Positions 51,221 to 60,915 of a stretch of DNA of 64,000 bases are shown one piece after another (position 1 is the stretch's first letter; each line of letters starts with the position of its first letter). A program made the position numbers and the translations under genes. The notes under the pieces were generated by a model. The model had not been told where the DNA came from and did no database searches. It saw nothing but the letters and a program-made list of their open reading frames with translations. Where the stretch lies: the NCBI GenBank assembly GCA_017547175.1, contig JAFYQI010000012.1, positions 62,001 to 126,000 of the forward strand, written 5' to 3'. The stretch is from Alistipes sp. (GTDB taxonomy: Bacteria; Bacteroidota; Bacteroidia; Bacteroidales; Rikenellaceae).

Positions 51221-51751
51221 ATGGCAATTATTCGTAAAATTCGCGGTCATGAGCCGCAGGTAGGTGAAAATACGTTTGTGGCTGAAACGGCTGTCTTGCT
51301 GGGTGATGTAACGATCGGACGTGATTGTTCGATTTGGTATGGAGCCGTTTTACGTGGCGATGTGAATAAAATCGTCATTGGAGATCGCACTAACATTCAG
51401 GATGGAGCAGTACTCCATACCCTTTACGATAAGTCCCCCAAACCTTCGCAAACGATTATTGGTAGCGATGTGTCGATTGGCCATAATGCCACGATTCATG
51501 GTGCGCGTATCGACGACGGGGTGCTGATTGGAATGGGTGCTACGGTACTTGATAACGCGCATGTTCCCTCGGGATGTATCATTGCAGCCAACGCCCTGGT
51601 ACTCTCGAATGCTGAATTGGAGCCCAATTCGATCTATGCAGGTGTTCCGGCCAAGAAGGTCAAAGAGATTACCAAAGAGCAAAGCGAACAGATCGTAAAA
51701 CGTACTGCACGCGATTATATGCTTTATGCTTCGTGGTATAGCGAAGAGTAA
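51221..51751 (+). CDS. Gamma-carbonic anhydrase family protein
   Basis: A 176-residue left-handed beta-helix hexapeptide-repeat protein. Metal-binding His residues are seen in AVLHTLYD (about 68) and VSIGHNATIHG (about 88 and 93), and the conserved RGDVNKIVIGDRTNIQDG precedes them. Many members bind Zn or Fe and may hydrate CO2; others have no measured activity, so the enzymatic role is inferred. It follows mazG closely. Confidence 0.9.
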   Translation: MAIIRKIRGHEPQVGENTFVAETAVLLGDVTIGRDCSIWYGAVLRGDVNKIVIGDRTNIQDGAVLHTLYDKSPKPSQTIIGSDVSIGHNATIHGARIDDGVLIGMGATVLDNAHVPSGCIIAANALVLSNAELEPNSIYAGVPAKKVKEITKEQSEQIVKRTARDYMLYASWYSEE

Positions 51752-51804
51752 AATATATATTTTCAGCCTATTAAACAATTCTATATAAACTGATACTCGA
51801 AATA

Positions 51805-53109
51805 ATGAAAAGAGCCCGAACAGAGCATTGGATCAGCCTATTGGTGGCTGTGGCCGTCTCGTTGGTGATCAATTTCTCGTACCTGATGCTGCTCTTTGGC
51901 GATCAGAACAACGAGATGCGTCCACGTATCCCGGGACGCAATATCGAGTATCCGGGTGTGGCCGAGCTGTCGATATCCCCTGATGGTTATGGCTATCTGA
52001 TCTATGTCGATCGAGACTCGGTCTATGTGCCGCAAGAGCGTATTCGCTGGTTCCGCTTGCAACATGGTGATCGCATGGAGGTCGATGTCAATGCGCCCCG
52101 TCGCCCGGGAGCGCATTATCGCCTCAATCGCATCTACACGCTTAACGGCATGGAGTTCGATTACAACAAATTCTTCAATTACCCCTCACAGACACTCGAA
52201 AGTTTATTGCAGATGTTGTTCTACATCTTACTTTCGTTTATGCTCACCACCGTTGTACAACGAACCGTGCGACGCCGCCATTATAGCACGCGCGGCATGG
52301 TGATGGCGGGTGTTTGGTGCCTGGTAATCGCCGTTGTAATGTACATGATAGCTCCTTATACCGACTGGCATGAAGGATCGATTAAGTTCAATTTCATGCG
52401 CAACGATAAGATCGATGCATTGTTGATCTTAAAGTGTTCGATGGCAACCTTCGTATCGATTCTGTTTGCGTGGGTGCGACTGTTGGTGTCGCGCCAACAA
52501 GAGGTTGAGATGCAGCTTGAACAACTCAAAAACGAGTCGCTAACTGCGAAATATAATATGTTGATGGGCCAAATCTCGCCCCACTTCTTCTTTAATTCGC
52601 TCAATTCACTCTCCATGCTTGTACGTGACAAGCAGACAGACACTTCGTTGCGCTACATCGAACAACTCTCCTATACCTTCCGCTACATCATCCAAAACGG
52701 ACAAAACACCCTGATCCCGTTGGGCGAGGAGTTGAAATTTGCCGAGGCTTATTCGTATCAATATAGTATCCGTTATGCCGATAAACTCTTCTTCGATTTT
52801 AGTATCGACGATCGTTTTCGCACCTGGAAGCTGCCGGCACTTTCGCTGCAACCATTGATCGGAAATGCCGTTAAGCATAATACAATTACTAAATCAAAAC
52901 CATTACATGTCGATATTCGCACTACGACTGATGGTTGGCTGGTGATTTCAAATCCGATTGTGCCAAAACTTGAACGCGAACCTTCGACCGGTATCGGTTT
53001 GGAAAATTTAAGTAACCGTTGGCGATTGATCACGGGGTGCGATATCGAAATTCAGAATGATGGACAAATGTTCGTGGTGCGTATGCCCCTGCAACCTCCC
53101 ACTAAATAA
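51805..53109 (+). CDS. LytS-type sensor histidine kinase
   Basis: A 434-residue membrane sensor. It has an N-terminal hydrophobic helix (about 12-30), an extracytoplasmic region of about 100 residues, three further membrane segments (about 130-220), then the histidine-kinase domain. The phospho-acceptor motif is ISPHFFFNSLNSLS (about 253-266), typical of the His_kinase family of LytS/YehU proteins, and the ATPase part shows PLIGNAVKHN and GIGLENLSNRW. The LytTR response regulator follows after 15 bases and is the obvious partner. The signal sensed is unknown. Confidence 0.93.
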   Translation: MKRARTEHWISLLVAVAVSLVINFSYLMLLFGDQNNEMRPRIPGRNIEYPGVAELSISPDGYGYLIYVDRDSVYVPQERIRWFRLQHGDRMEVDVNAPRRPGAHYRLNRIYTLNGMEFDYNKFFNYPSQTLESLLQMLFYILLSFMLTTVVQRTVRRRHYSTRGMVMAGVWCLVIAVVMYMIAPYTDWHEGSIKFNFMRNDKIDALLILKCSMATFVSILFAWVRLLVSRQQEVEMQLEQLKNESLTAKYNMLMGQISPHFFFNSLNSLSMLVRDKQTDTSLRYIEQLSYTFRYIIQNGQNTLIPLGEELKFAEAYSYQYSIRYADKLFFDFSIDDRFRTWKLPALSLQPLIGNAVKHNTITKSKPLHVDIRTTTDGWLVISNPIVPKLEREPSTGIGLENLSNRWRLITGCDIEIQNDGQMFVVRMPLQPPTK

Positions 53110-53124
53110 TGCTATCTGAAACAC

Positions 53125-53883
53125 ATGGATGTACTCATTATTGAAGATGAAACTGCGGCTGCACAAAATCTGCAAGCCATTTTACGTGAAGTAGCCCCCT
53201 CGGCTCGAGTGCTCGAGGTATTAGAAAGTGTGGATGAGAGCGTCGAGTGGCTGAATAGCCACCCTACACCCGATTTGCTCTTTATGGATATTCATTTGGC
53301 AGATGGAGAATCGTTTCGCATTTTGGATCGAATTGACATCAAAGCACCGGTCATCTTCACCACTGCCTACGATCAATATGCACTAGAGGCATTCCGTCTA
53401 TGTAGTATTGACTACCTGTTGAAGCCCATATCGACGGACGATGTGCGACGTGCGTTGGACAAACTGAGTCGCTTGACGGGTGGCGAGCGCGCTGAATATA
53501 CGCCCCGCATCAAGCAAGCGGTGAAGGAGTATGAGGAGACCTTCTTGATTCATCTGCGTGACAAGATCATTCCTCTGCATCGCGATCAAATAGCATTTTG
53601 CTATACGGCAAATGAACGAGTAATGGCATATGCTTTTGACGGAGAGGCCTACCCGATGGACCGTACGTTAGAGGCGTTACAGGCACAATTACCGGCTATT
53701 GATTTTTTTCGAGCCAATCGACAATTTATCGTCTCGAGACGTGCCGTACAAGAGATTACCGTTTGGTTTGGAAGTCGTTTGTCGCTCGCGCTGACGGTTG
53801 AAACGCCCGAGCGAATTGTCATTTCAAAGGCTCGAGTTCCGGAATTTAAGTCGTGGCTGAGGTCGATTCGCGCTGGTGAATAG
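53125..53883 (+). CDS. LytTR-family response regulator
   Basis: A 252-residue regulator with an N-terminal receiver domain: acidic pair in IIEDETAA, phospho-acceptor Asp in LLFMDIHLADG (about residue 55), conserved Thr/Ala in TTAYDQYA and Lys in YLLKPIS. A C-terminal LytTR DNA-binding domain (about 145-250) contains FFRANRQFIVSRRAV. It is partner of the preceding kinase. The Spy-like gene 98 bases downstream may be a target, but no repeated LytTR direct-repeat site was identified by eye. Confidence 0.94.
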   Translation: MDVLIIEDETAAAQNLQAILREVAPSARVLEVLESVDESVEWLNSHPTPDLLFMDIHLADGESFRILDRIDIKAPVIFTTAYDQYALEAFRLCSIDYLLKPISTDDVRRALDKLSRLTGGERAEYTPRIKQAVKEYEETFLIHLRDKIIPLHRDQIAFCYTANERVMAYAFDGEAYPMDRTLEALQAQLPAIDFFRANRQFIVSRRAVQEITVWFGSRLSLALTVETPERIVISKARVPEFKSWLRSIRAGE

Positions 53884-53981
53884 CTGTTTCACCGTCTGAA
53901 AACTGGCGATTCGCCCCTGCATGGCAATAATGTAAAGTGAGAAGGCGTTGTATTTATGCAAACCTTAAAAAGTAAACTATT

Positions 53982-54485
53982 ATGAAAAAGATGGTAAGTG
54001 TAGCCTTCGCGGCTTTGATGATGATTTTTGCCGTCGATGTGATGGCACAACCTCCCCGTGGTGGGTTTGGTGGTCCGCAGTTCAGCCCCGAGCAGATGGC
54101 TCAGCGCCAAACCGAACAGATGGTTCGCGAATTAGGTCTGTCGCCCAAGCAGGCCGAGCAGGTCTATCGTATCCAGATAGAGCGCTCGAAGCGCATGCAA
54201 GAGGCCTTCCGTGGCGGTCGTCCCGAGCCGGGTTTTGGACGTGAAGATATGCACCAGAAGATGATGCAGGAGCAGCGCCATGTGGCCGAGCAGTATAAGC
54301 GTATCCTGAGTCCCCAGCAGTACGCTAAGTGGGAGCAGATGCAGCAGCGCGGACCGGGCATGCGTGGGGGTCAACATGGACCGCAGCAGATGGGTCCTGC
54401 ACCGAAACCGATGCACGACAAGGACTGCAAATGCGATAAGAAAGCTCCCAAAAAGGATAAGAAAGCCAAGAAGGGCAAGAAGTAA
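53982..54485 (+). CDS. Spy/CpxP-like periplasmic protein (DUF4890-type)
   Basis: A 167-residue exported protein. The signal peptide ends DVMAQ (about 23). The mature protein is helical, with two LTxxQ-like repeats (LGLSPKQAEQVYRIQ and ILSPQQYAKWEQM, about 50-120). It is rich in Gln, Met and Gly, and ends in a Lys-rich tail with HDKDCKCDKK, which could bind metal. Spy/CpxP proteins are periplasmic chaperones or stress sensors in proteobacteria; a comparable role is inferred. Neighbours are a two-component system and a beta-barrel protein, fitting an envelope-stress unit. Confidence 0.78.
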   Translation: MKKMVSVAFAALMMIFAVDVMAQPPRGGFGGPQFSPEQMAQRQTEQMVRELGLSPKQAEQVYRIQIERSKRMQEAFRGGRPEPGFGREDMHQKMMQEQRHVAEQYKRILSPQQYAKWEQMQQRGPGMRGGQHGPQQMGPAPKPMHDKDCKCDKKAPKKDKKAKKGKK

Positions 54486-54495
54486 ATCGTGAAAT

Positions 54496-54527
54496 GGGGT
54501 GTCAATCGGTCGATTGACGCCTCTTTT
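54496..54527 (+). terminator. Terminator after the Spy-like gene
   Basis: GGGGTGTCAATCG pairs with CGATTGACGCCTC with G-U pairs, followed by TTTTT. An outer GTGAAA/TTTCAC pair encloses it. Confidence 0.75.
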
Positions 54528-54612
54528 TGGTCGTTTCACCTTGATGATACAATGTTTTTTATTAAAAAACATTATTTTCGCATACATTATCCATCAAAAT
54601 TAGGCACAGAAA

Positions 54613-57600
54613 ATGAAACAATGTTTGTTGACATGTGTGATGCTATTTTTAGCAGCCACCGTTTTTGCTCAACAGGGTAAAATTTCAGCTACCGTATTGG
54701 ATGCCGAGACCAACGAGACGGTCATCGGAGCGGTGGTTGCAGTTGCACCGACAGGTCAAAGCGACAAGGCACAACACACAACAACCGGTTATGGAGGTCT
54801 CTTCACGACCGCCTCACTCCCCTATGGAGAGTATCAGCTAGTAATCTCATTCATGGGTTACAATAACTACGAGACGACGGTAAAGGTCGATAAGCCGAAA
54901 ATCAATTTGGGTAAAATTAGCCTTAAGGCGGGTGTCGAGATCGAATCGGTCGTTAAGGAGGTAAAGGCAATCCGTGCTTCCCAAAAGGGTGACACGATCA
55001 GCTACAATGCCTCGGCCTTCAAAGTGACGCAGGATGCCGATGTAGAGGGCCTGCTGAAGAAGATGCCCGGTATCACCGTGACCGACGGTAAGGTAGAGAC
55101 GCAGGGTGAAGAGGTGAAGAAGATCTTCGTCGATGGTAAGGAGTTCTTCGGTGAGGATGTAACAACGGCCATCAAAACGTTGCCGGCCGAGGCGGTGGAT
55201 CGCATCGAGGTTTACAACAAGCTCTCGGATGCAGCCGAGTTCTCGGGTATGGACGACGGCGAGGGCTTCAAAGCGCTCAATATCGTAACGCGCAGCAATA
55301 TGCGCCAGGGCAAGTTCGGTAAGGTTTATGCCGGTGTCGGCTATGATGCTGAAGATGGTGCCACGGATCGCTTCAAATATTTGGCGGGTGGTAATGTCAA
55401 TATCTTCGATGGCAAAAATCGTATTTCGGTATTGGCACTCTTCAATAATGTCAATCAACAGAACTTCTCGTTCGAGGATATCCTGGGTGTCTCGGGTGGC
55501 GGCGGAGGAGGAGGCCGTGGCGGCGTAGGTGCCTATATGATGCGTCCGCAGAGCGGTATTGCCAAGGTGAATGCCATCGGTTTGAACTACTCGGCTCAGT
55601 GGGGCAAAAAGGAGCAGGTAACTTTCCAGGGTAGCTATTTCTTCAACAACACCAATACGGATAACCGCACGACGACCGAGAAGTGGTACGAGGCACCGAT
55701 GTTGCTCGATACGTTGTATACGCGCGGCTCATCGCACACGGTCGGCAACAATCACCGCTTCAATGCCCGCATCGAGTGGAAGATCAACGAGAATCACAAC
55801 CTGATGATTCGTCCATCGTTCAGCTTCCAGTCGAACAGCCCGCTGTCAAATACGCTCGGCTGGCAGTTTGGTGCTCCCGAAATGGGTGGTAGCGGTTATA
55901 GCTATACGGACAACTTCAGCGAGTCGAATCGTCAGGGTTATAACTTCAATACGCGCATGGTCTATCGTGCCAAGCTGGGTAAGGATGGCCGCACGATCAC
56001 TGTAAATGGTTCGGTGCGTTATGGCGATCGTGATAACGAGAGCCGTTCGTGGTCGAACGAAATGGGTTCGCAATCGGAGCGTCCCGAGGGTGATGATGTA
56101 TGGGCTTGGGACCCGACCAACTATACCGATTTACGCTACCTGCGCAACATCTTCCCCACAAAGAGCTTTGACGTGCAGGGTGAGGCAACCTATACCGAGC
56201 CGGTAGCCAAATATGCTCAGGTGAGCCTGCAGTATCGCGCCAATTACGAAAGTGACGAGAACGACAGATCGTCGTACATCACGGGTGAGGATTTCTCGAT
56301 TATGGGCTTGATTCCCGATCCCTCGCTCTCGAATATGTATGAGCGTTCGAATATCGAACATCGTGTGGGTCCGGGTTTCCGCTACTCGAAGAATCGCAAC
56401 ACGTTCGTAGCTAATGTCTACTACCAGGCTTCACAGCTCGAGGGTGAGGTGTTGAGTGGTCAGGTTGTGGGCGACGGCGGTCCGATTAAGTACGACTACG
56501 AGAATGTGACCTACTTCATGATGGGTCAGCTGCAGCCCAACCAGCAGAATTCCTTGCGTCTGCGCGTGCGTTCGAATACAGGCACACCGTCGATCGAGAA
56601 TTTGCAAAACATCTTCGACGTGTCGAACATGCAGAGCATCTCGCGTGGTAACCCCTACCTGAAGCCCTCGTACAACCACAACATCAATTTCCACTACACG
56701 CATTCGAGCCTGGAGAAGGGACGTACCTTTATGTGGATGTTCTCGTGGAATAAGACGCAAAATGCGACGGTTACCCACCTCGTGCAATCGACGCCGAATC
56801 GACCGATCGAGATTTCGCTGACCGACTCGGAGGGCACGGTTACGAACTACACGCCCAATTATTTCTCGCAACCGGTCAACATGGATGGTCAGTGGGGCAT
56901 CAATACGATGTTGATGTACGGTACGCCGATATCGTTCCTCAAGTCGAACTTTAACATGATGGGTGGTGTAAACTACTCGAAGACCCCCTCGATGGTTGGT
57001 GGTGAGGTTTCGACCGATGGCACGATTCAGGGTGGCGAGCGCAACGACGCTGAGAACATGGGTTACTTCTTCCGCGCCGTTTTGGGTTCGAATATATCGG
57101 AGAACGTAGACTTCACCTTGTCGTGGAATGGTAATTACAACGAGGCCAAGAACTCATTGGCTACGGCCGGTGCCAAGAATAAATACTTCAGCCACACGGC
57201 AAATGCTGCGATGAAGTTCGTGCTTCCTTGGAGCCTTACGCTGACGGCCAATGCGGCCTATTCGCAGTATCTCGGTATCACGAACGATTATAACGAAGAT
57301 TACCTAATCTGCAACCTCTTCCTCGGCAAAAAGGTGTTCAAGAACAAACAAGGTGAGATTCTGATTGGTGTCAATGACTTGTTGAACGAAAACAGTGTCG
57401 CATTCTCGCGTACGACCGGTTCGGGATACACCCAGAACACGACCAACCTTTCTATGGGACGCTATTACATGCTCCAATTTACCTATAATTTGCGCATCTT
57501 CGGCAAGAAGGGTTCGCGCAATATCGAAGATTACGAAACTTCGGGCCAACGAGAGTTCCGTCAACATCACCGGATGATGGGGCCTCCTCCGGGAGGAGGT

Positions 57601-57621
57601 GGTGGTTTCGGCCCTCACTAA
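54613..57621 (+). CDS. Outer-membrane beta-barrel protein with CarboxypepD_reg-like N-terminus
   Basis: A 1002-residue exported protein. After a signal peptide (ending VFAQ) comes a CarboxypepD_reg-like domain (VLDAETNETVIGAVVAVAP, about 27-105), then a TonB-dependent receptor plug-like part (MPGITVTDGKVETQGEEVKKI, core DGKEFFGEDVTTAIKTLP, about 150-200), followed by a long barrel of the OMP_b-brl_3 type. A Gly-rich stretch lies near residue 295 and the C-terminus is HHRMMGPPPGGGGGFGPH. No SusD-like partner is adjacent. The ligand is unknown. It follows the Spy-like protein after a terminator, so it probably has a separate promoter that I could not place convincingly. Confidence 0.88.
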   Translation: MKQCLLTCVMLFLAATVFAQQGKISATVLDAETNETVIGAVVAVAPTGQSDKAQHTTTGYGGLFTTASLPYGEYQLVISFMGYNNYETTVKVDKPKINLGKISLKAGVEIESVVKEVKAIRASQKGDTISYNASAFKVTQDADVEGLLKKMPGITVTDGKVETQGEEVKKIFVDGKEFFGEDVTTAIKTLPAEAVDRIEVYNKLSDAAEFSGMDDGEGFKALNIVTRSNMRQGKFGKVYAGVGYDAEDGATDRFKYLAGGNVNIFDGKNRISVLALFNNVNQQNFSFEDILGVSGGGGGGGRGGVGAYMMRPQSGIAKVNAIGLNYSAQWGKKEQVTFQGSYFFNNTNTDNRTTTEKWYEAPMLLDTLYTRGSSHTVGNNHRFNARIEWKINENHNLMIRPSFSFQSNSPLSNTLGWQFGAPEMGGSGYSYTDNFSESNRQGYNFNTRMVYRAKLGKDGRTITVNGSVRYGDRDNESRSWSNEMGSQSERPEGDDVWAWDPTNYTDLRYLRNIFPTKSFDVQGEATYTEPVAKYAQVSLQYRANYESDENDRSSYITGEDFSIMGLIPDPSLSNMYERSNIEHRVGPGFRYSKNRNTFVANVYYQASQLEGEVLSGQVVGDGGPIKYDYENVTYFMMGQLQPNQQNSLRLRVRSNTGTPSIENLQNIFDVSNMQSISRGNPYLKPSYNHNINFHYTHSSLEKGRTFMWMFSWNKTQNATVTHLVQSTPNRPIEISLTDSEGTVTNYTPNYFSQPVNMDGQWGINTMLMYGTPISFLKSNFNMMGGVNYSKTPSMVGGEVSTDGTIQGGERNDAENMGYFFRAVLGSNISENVDFTLSWNGNYNEAKNSLATAGAKNKYFSHTANAAMKFVLPWSLTLTANAAYSQYLGITNDYNEDYLICNLFLGKKVFKNKQGEILIGVNDLLNENSVAFSRTTGSGYTQNTTNLSMGRYYMLQFTYNLRIFGKKGSRNIEDYETSGQREFRQHHRMMGPPPGGGGGFGPH

Positions 57622-57638
57622 AACGATGTCCCGAACAG

Positions 57639-57663
57639 AAGGGTGAGCGTGCTGCTCACCCTT
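57639..57663. terminator. Hairpin between the barrel gene and the permease operon
   Basis: A 10-bp perfect stem (57639-57648 with 57654-57663) separates convergent genes. On the plus strand CGTCATTTTTTG follows; the U-run is not immediate, so termination strength is uncertain. Confidence 0.55.
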
Positions 57664-57665
57664 CG

Positions 57666-58766
57666 TCATTTTTTGATAGCAGATCGAATGACCACCATAC
57701 CGTAGAGTAGCAGTTGTACGAAGAGGAGTATAATCTCCTCTCTTATCTCATAGCAGGATGCTCCCATCGACCGCAGACGGATATAACCTTCGATAGCAGG
57801 TGAGCTGGGGAAGACACGTCCTATAGCATAGAGCCAACTCGGCATGGATTCTTGCGGGAATGAGACACCACTGATCATCAGCAGAGGAATCGAGCACCAG
57901 AATAGCAGCAAGAGTGGCTCTTCACGAAAACGGAAAAAGCGGCTGGTGGCAAGCGCAAAGAGTACGACTACAAGCAGGTAGAGCAATAGAAAGAGCATAA
58001 CGGATAGCGGGGAACCGTTGTTTGGTAGATAAAATAGTTGGCTGTTGACCGCGAATAGCCACAACGTGGTGGGTAGATAAAGCAACACGACCGCAATCCC
58101 CTGCCCTGCTGTTTCCCACAATGCATACGTCTTTTTCCCGGCACGCAACATGCCAATACCAAGCCATAATGTCTGCTGCAGGATGAGTATTAAAATAGCT
58201 GGATCAACGTAGCTACCGTAGCCTGTTATAGGGTTGAAGAGGGTGCGCTGCACTTCATCAAGTGGATAGGCATTTGTCACCGGTGATTCAAAGGAGGGTG
58301 TATGATCGATGAGCCTCGCCACCTCGACTCGAATACGCTCGGAGGTAAGCATAGTAGCGAGGTAACTATAAAGTGCTCGATAGATCAAAAAATAGCCTCC
58401 GTCAAGGAAAAGGGTCACTGAACTTTGTTGCAAGCCGTTGATCTGTTCAGCGAAATTTGGCGGGATGAAGACAATCCCATACACCTCACGTGCATAGAGC
58501 AGATGACGAGCCTCTTCCAAATCGGGAACCGCATAAGCAATCCGGCACGCTGATCCACCGGCCACCTTTTGAGCTAAAGAACGACTTTCGGGGCTATGAC
58601 TCAGATCGACCCATGCAATTGGCACTTCGCGTATCACCTCCGGAGCATATGCAGCCGAGTAGATCGTGGCGTAGATCAGAGGCGCACCCACCATCACAAG
58701 CAAGATGCCCTCATCATGGCCTATTCTGCGCAAGGTGGATACAACTTCATCATAGATTCGTTTCAT
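57666..58766 (-). CDS. ABC-2 type export permease, second copy
   Basis: A 366-residue inner-membrane protein: one N-terminal helix, a periplasmic region of about 150 residues (IAWVDLSHSPESRSLAQ...), then five to six C-terminal helices with LMISGVSFPQESMPSW, the pattern of ABC-2 permeases paired with HlyD-type adaptors. Start 58766 is set by the ATGA overlap with the preceding permease stop, giving MKRIYDEVVSTLRRIG. It is the last gene of TolC-HlyD-permease-permease. No ATPase domain is present. Confidence 0.85.
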   Translation of the reverse strand: MKRIYDEVVSTLRRIGHDEGILLVMVGAPLIYATIYSAAYAPEVIREVPIAWVDLSHSPESRSLAQKVAGGSACRIAYAVPDLEEARHLLYAREVYGIVFIPPNFAEQINGLQQSSVTLFLDGGYFLIYRALYSYLATMLTSERIRVEVARLIDHTPSFESPVTNAYPLDEVQRTLFNPITGYGSYVDPAILILILQQTLWLGIGMLRAGKKTYALWETAGQGIAVVLLYLPTTLWLFAVNSQLFYLPNNGSPLSVMLFLLLYLLVVVLFALATSRFFRFREEPLLLLFWCSIPLLMISGVSFPQESMPSWLYAIGRVFPSSPAIEGYIRLRSMGASCYEIREEIILLFVQLLLYGMVVIRSAIKK

Positions 58767-59929
58767 AAGCGACCTCGGTATTTGGGATCGGTCAATATGC
58801 TTTTCAAGCGTGGGATTGTCACCCATGGCAACAAAACAAAAGACAGTAAAGAGCAGGTTGCGCTGAACGAATAACGTACCGGTGCACCACGCAAGAGTTG
58901 ATCGACTACAATCTCCATATAGTGGGTAAACGGGAAGAGGTTACTCAATACTCGAAAAGGTTGCCACATAGCTATTGCAGGAAATGTCATTCCCGAAAAG
59001 GTGAAGGCCAATACAGCATATCCGCCACCCAGCGAGAGCGCCAATCGCATATTTCCCGTGATGGCAACAAGCATTACGCCAATACTTTGATAGGCGGCCA
59101 ATAGTAACCAGGAAGAGCAAAGTAACCAAAACAGTGATCCATGAATCGGGATTGCCATTATATAGTGCCACAATATGATCATGAGGATAACCATTACCAT
59201 ACCCGACACGATAATCGGAGCCATTTTACAGATTAAAGCCTTCGACAGTCGGTAATCGGCTCCTGCAAGCCATTCGTCAGAAGTTCCATATTTGAGTTCG
59301 CGCCCAACGGCGTAAATGGTGGCCATCGAGGTCAGGATAATGAGCATCATCGGCAGAAAAACAGGAGCAAGATAGGTCCCATAGTTCAGCGATGGGTTGA
59401 AGAGCGTATGACTCCGGATACAAATCGGACATAGCGTTGGTTGTGTAGCCGGAGGTTGAATACCATTCTCCTCGAAGCGTTGGAGTTGCCATTTAGAGGT
59501 AAAAGCATCTGCGGCCTCTTCAACAACCGCGCTCACCTGCCCTTCCGTTGAAAGATTTGTACCTGATATGGCTGTAAAAATTGTAGCTCGTTGACCTTGG
59601 ATGAGATGGGCTGCAAACTGATCGGGAATAACGATAACGGCCGAGATTCGTTCCTCACGTATTCCGCGTTCTGCCGCCACGAATGTGGTATAGTCAGCCT
59701 CTATCTGTAAGCGTTTCGAGAGATCGAGCTCCTGCTCAAAAGCACGAGAAAGATCGGTGTGATCTTCATCAATTACAGCAACAGAAATTGAGCGAATCAC
59801 ACCATCACCGAACAAAACGACAAAAAACAGCATGGCTGCAAGGGGTAACCAAACTTGCAATAAGCGGGAGGTGCGATCATACCGCAAATAACGTATTTCA
59901 CGCTTCAGAAGCGCTTTATAGCCACTCAT
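58763..59929 (-). CDS. ABC-2 type export permease, first copy
   Basis: A 388-residue permease of the same layout as the next gene: N-terminal helix (about 25-45), periplasmic part (VAVIDEDHTDLSRAF, VIVIPDQFAAHLIQG), then six helices with FSGMTFPAIAMWQPFRVLSNLFPFTHYMEI (core FSGMTFP). It starts in overlap with the HlyD stop and ends in overlap with the second permease, so all are translated together. The two permeases probably form a heterodimer. The ATPase must come from elsewhere in the genome. Confidence 0.88.
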   Translation of the reverse strand: MSGYKALLKREIRYLRYDRTSRLLQVWLPLAAMLFFVVLFGDGVIRSISVAVIDEDHTDLSRAFEQELDLSKRLQIEADYTTFVAAERGIREERISAVIVIPDQFAAHLIQGQRATIFTAISGTNLSTEGQVSAVVEEAADAFTSKWQLQRFEENGIQPPATQPTLCPICIRSHTLFNPSLNYGTYLAPVFLPMMLIILTSMATIYAVGRELKYGTSDEWLAGADYRLSKALICKMAPIIVSGMVMVILMIILWHYIMAIPIHGSLFWLLCSSWLLLAAYQSIGVMLVAITGNMRLALSLGGGYAVLAFTFSGMTFPAIAMWQPFRVLSNLFPFTHYMEIVVDQLLRGAPVRYSFSATCSLLSFVLLPWVTIPRLKSILTDPKYRGRL

Positions 59930-60915
59930 CGCAGTATCTGATTACGGTTGATTAAGACTGTCATCCCAGGCCGTAATGAGAACCCCTGACCCAATGGAAC
60001 GGCTTTAATCTTAAACGTGCGCAGATCAAACCCGCCCTCACTACGCGTAGCACTGAAGCTCGTATAATCTGCCTCAGATGCAATATAGCTAACTTGGAAC
60101 GAAACGCTTTGATTGAGCGCTGGAACAACTGCATCAAATGTAGTCCCGATGCGAAATTCGGGGAGCAACTCCTCGCGGATATTTAACAACGCATAACACG
60201 TACTTAAATCAAGAATCGTAACAACAGGCAATCCGGCACCAACCACCTCACCGGTTTCGGCCGAGAGTGTCGATATCTCTCCGTCACTCGGCGCATAGAC
60301 TGATGCATCGGCTCGGTATGCTTCAACCTCAGCTACAACACCTGCCGCTTCGCTCACTTTGGCTCGAGCTGCAGCCTTTACCTCGCTGCGTGCTCCGGCA
60401 AGTGCCAATTCATACTGTGCGCGAGCAGCTTTGGTGTCGGCCTCTCGAAGCGCATAATTGGCTACAACTTCGTCATATTGTTGAGCAGGAACGACTCCCT
60501 CTTGGTAAAGCCGCGTAATACGATCATAACTCTGTTGAGCTAAACGAAGTGCTGCCTCGGCTTTCTGCACCAGGCTCCATGCCGTCTCGATCTGTTCGAT
60601 TCGCGCGCCCTGCATTACTTCTTGATCCATGGCTTCAGCCGCTTGCTCGAGTGCTCTGGCCTGACGAAGTTTGGCATCAATTTCGGGAGTGGAAAGGGTG
60701 TACAAAAGATCTCCTTTTCGTACAAAATCGCCCTCTGCCACTGTTAACAGGTCGATCCGTCCAGCAATTTTCGAGGCTGCTCGATAACTTTTACATTCGA
60801 TCACCCCTTGCAAAAAGGCAGGGTGCGAGTGGCTTATCTGATGATTCAGCATGAGCGCCAAAGCTACGATTACAGCGACGACAACTATCAGGAGTACAAT
60901 AGGATTGTATTTCAT
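59926..60915 (-). CDS. HlyD-family membrane fusion protein
   Basis: A 329-residue periplasmic adaptor anchored by one N-terminal helix (about 8-26). It has a split lipoyl/biotinyl domain (VIECKSYRAASKIAGRIDLLTV and VYAPSDGEISTLSAETGEVVGAG, core APSDGEIS), a long alpha-helical hairpin (about 80-200) and a beta-barrel. It links the TolC-like channel to the inner-membrane permeases. Overlaps of 4 bases on both sides show tight translational coupling. Confidence 0.92.
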   Translation of the reverse strand: MKYNPIVLLIVVVAVIVALALMLNHQISHSHPAFLQGVIECKSYRAASKIAGRIDLLTVAEGDFVRKGDLLYTLSTPEIDAKLRQARALEQAAEAMDQEVMQGARIEQIETAWSLVQKAEAALRLAQQSYDRITRLYQEGVVPAQQYDEVVANYALREADTKAARAQYELALAGARSEVKAAARAKVSEAAGVVAEVEAYRADASVYAPSDGEISTLSAETGEVVGAGLPVVTILDLSTCYALLNIREELLPEFRIGTTFDAVVPALNQSVSFQVSYIASEADYTSFSATRSEGGFDLRTFKIKAVPLGQGFSLRPGMTVLINRNQILR

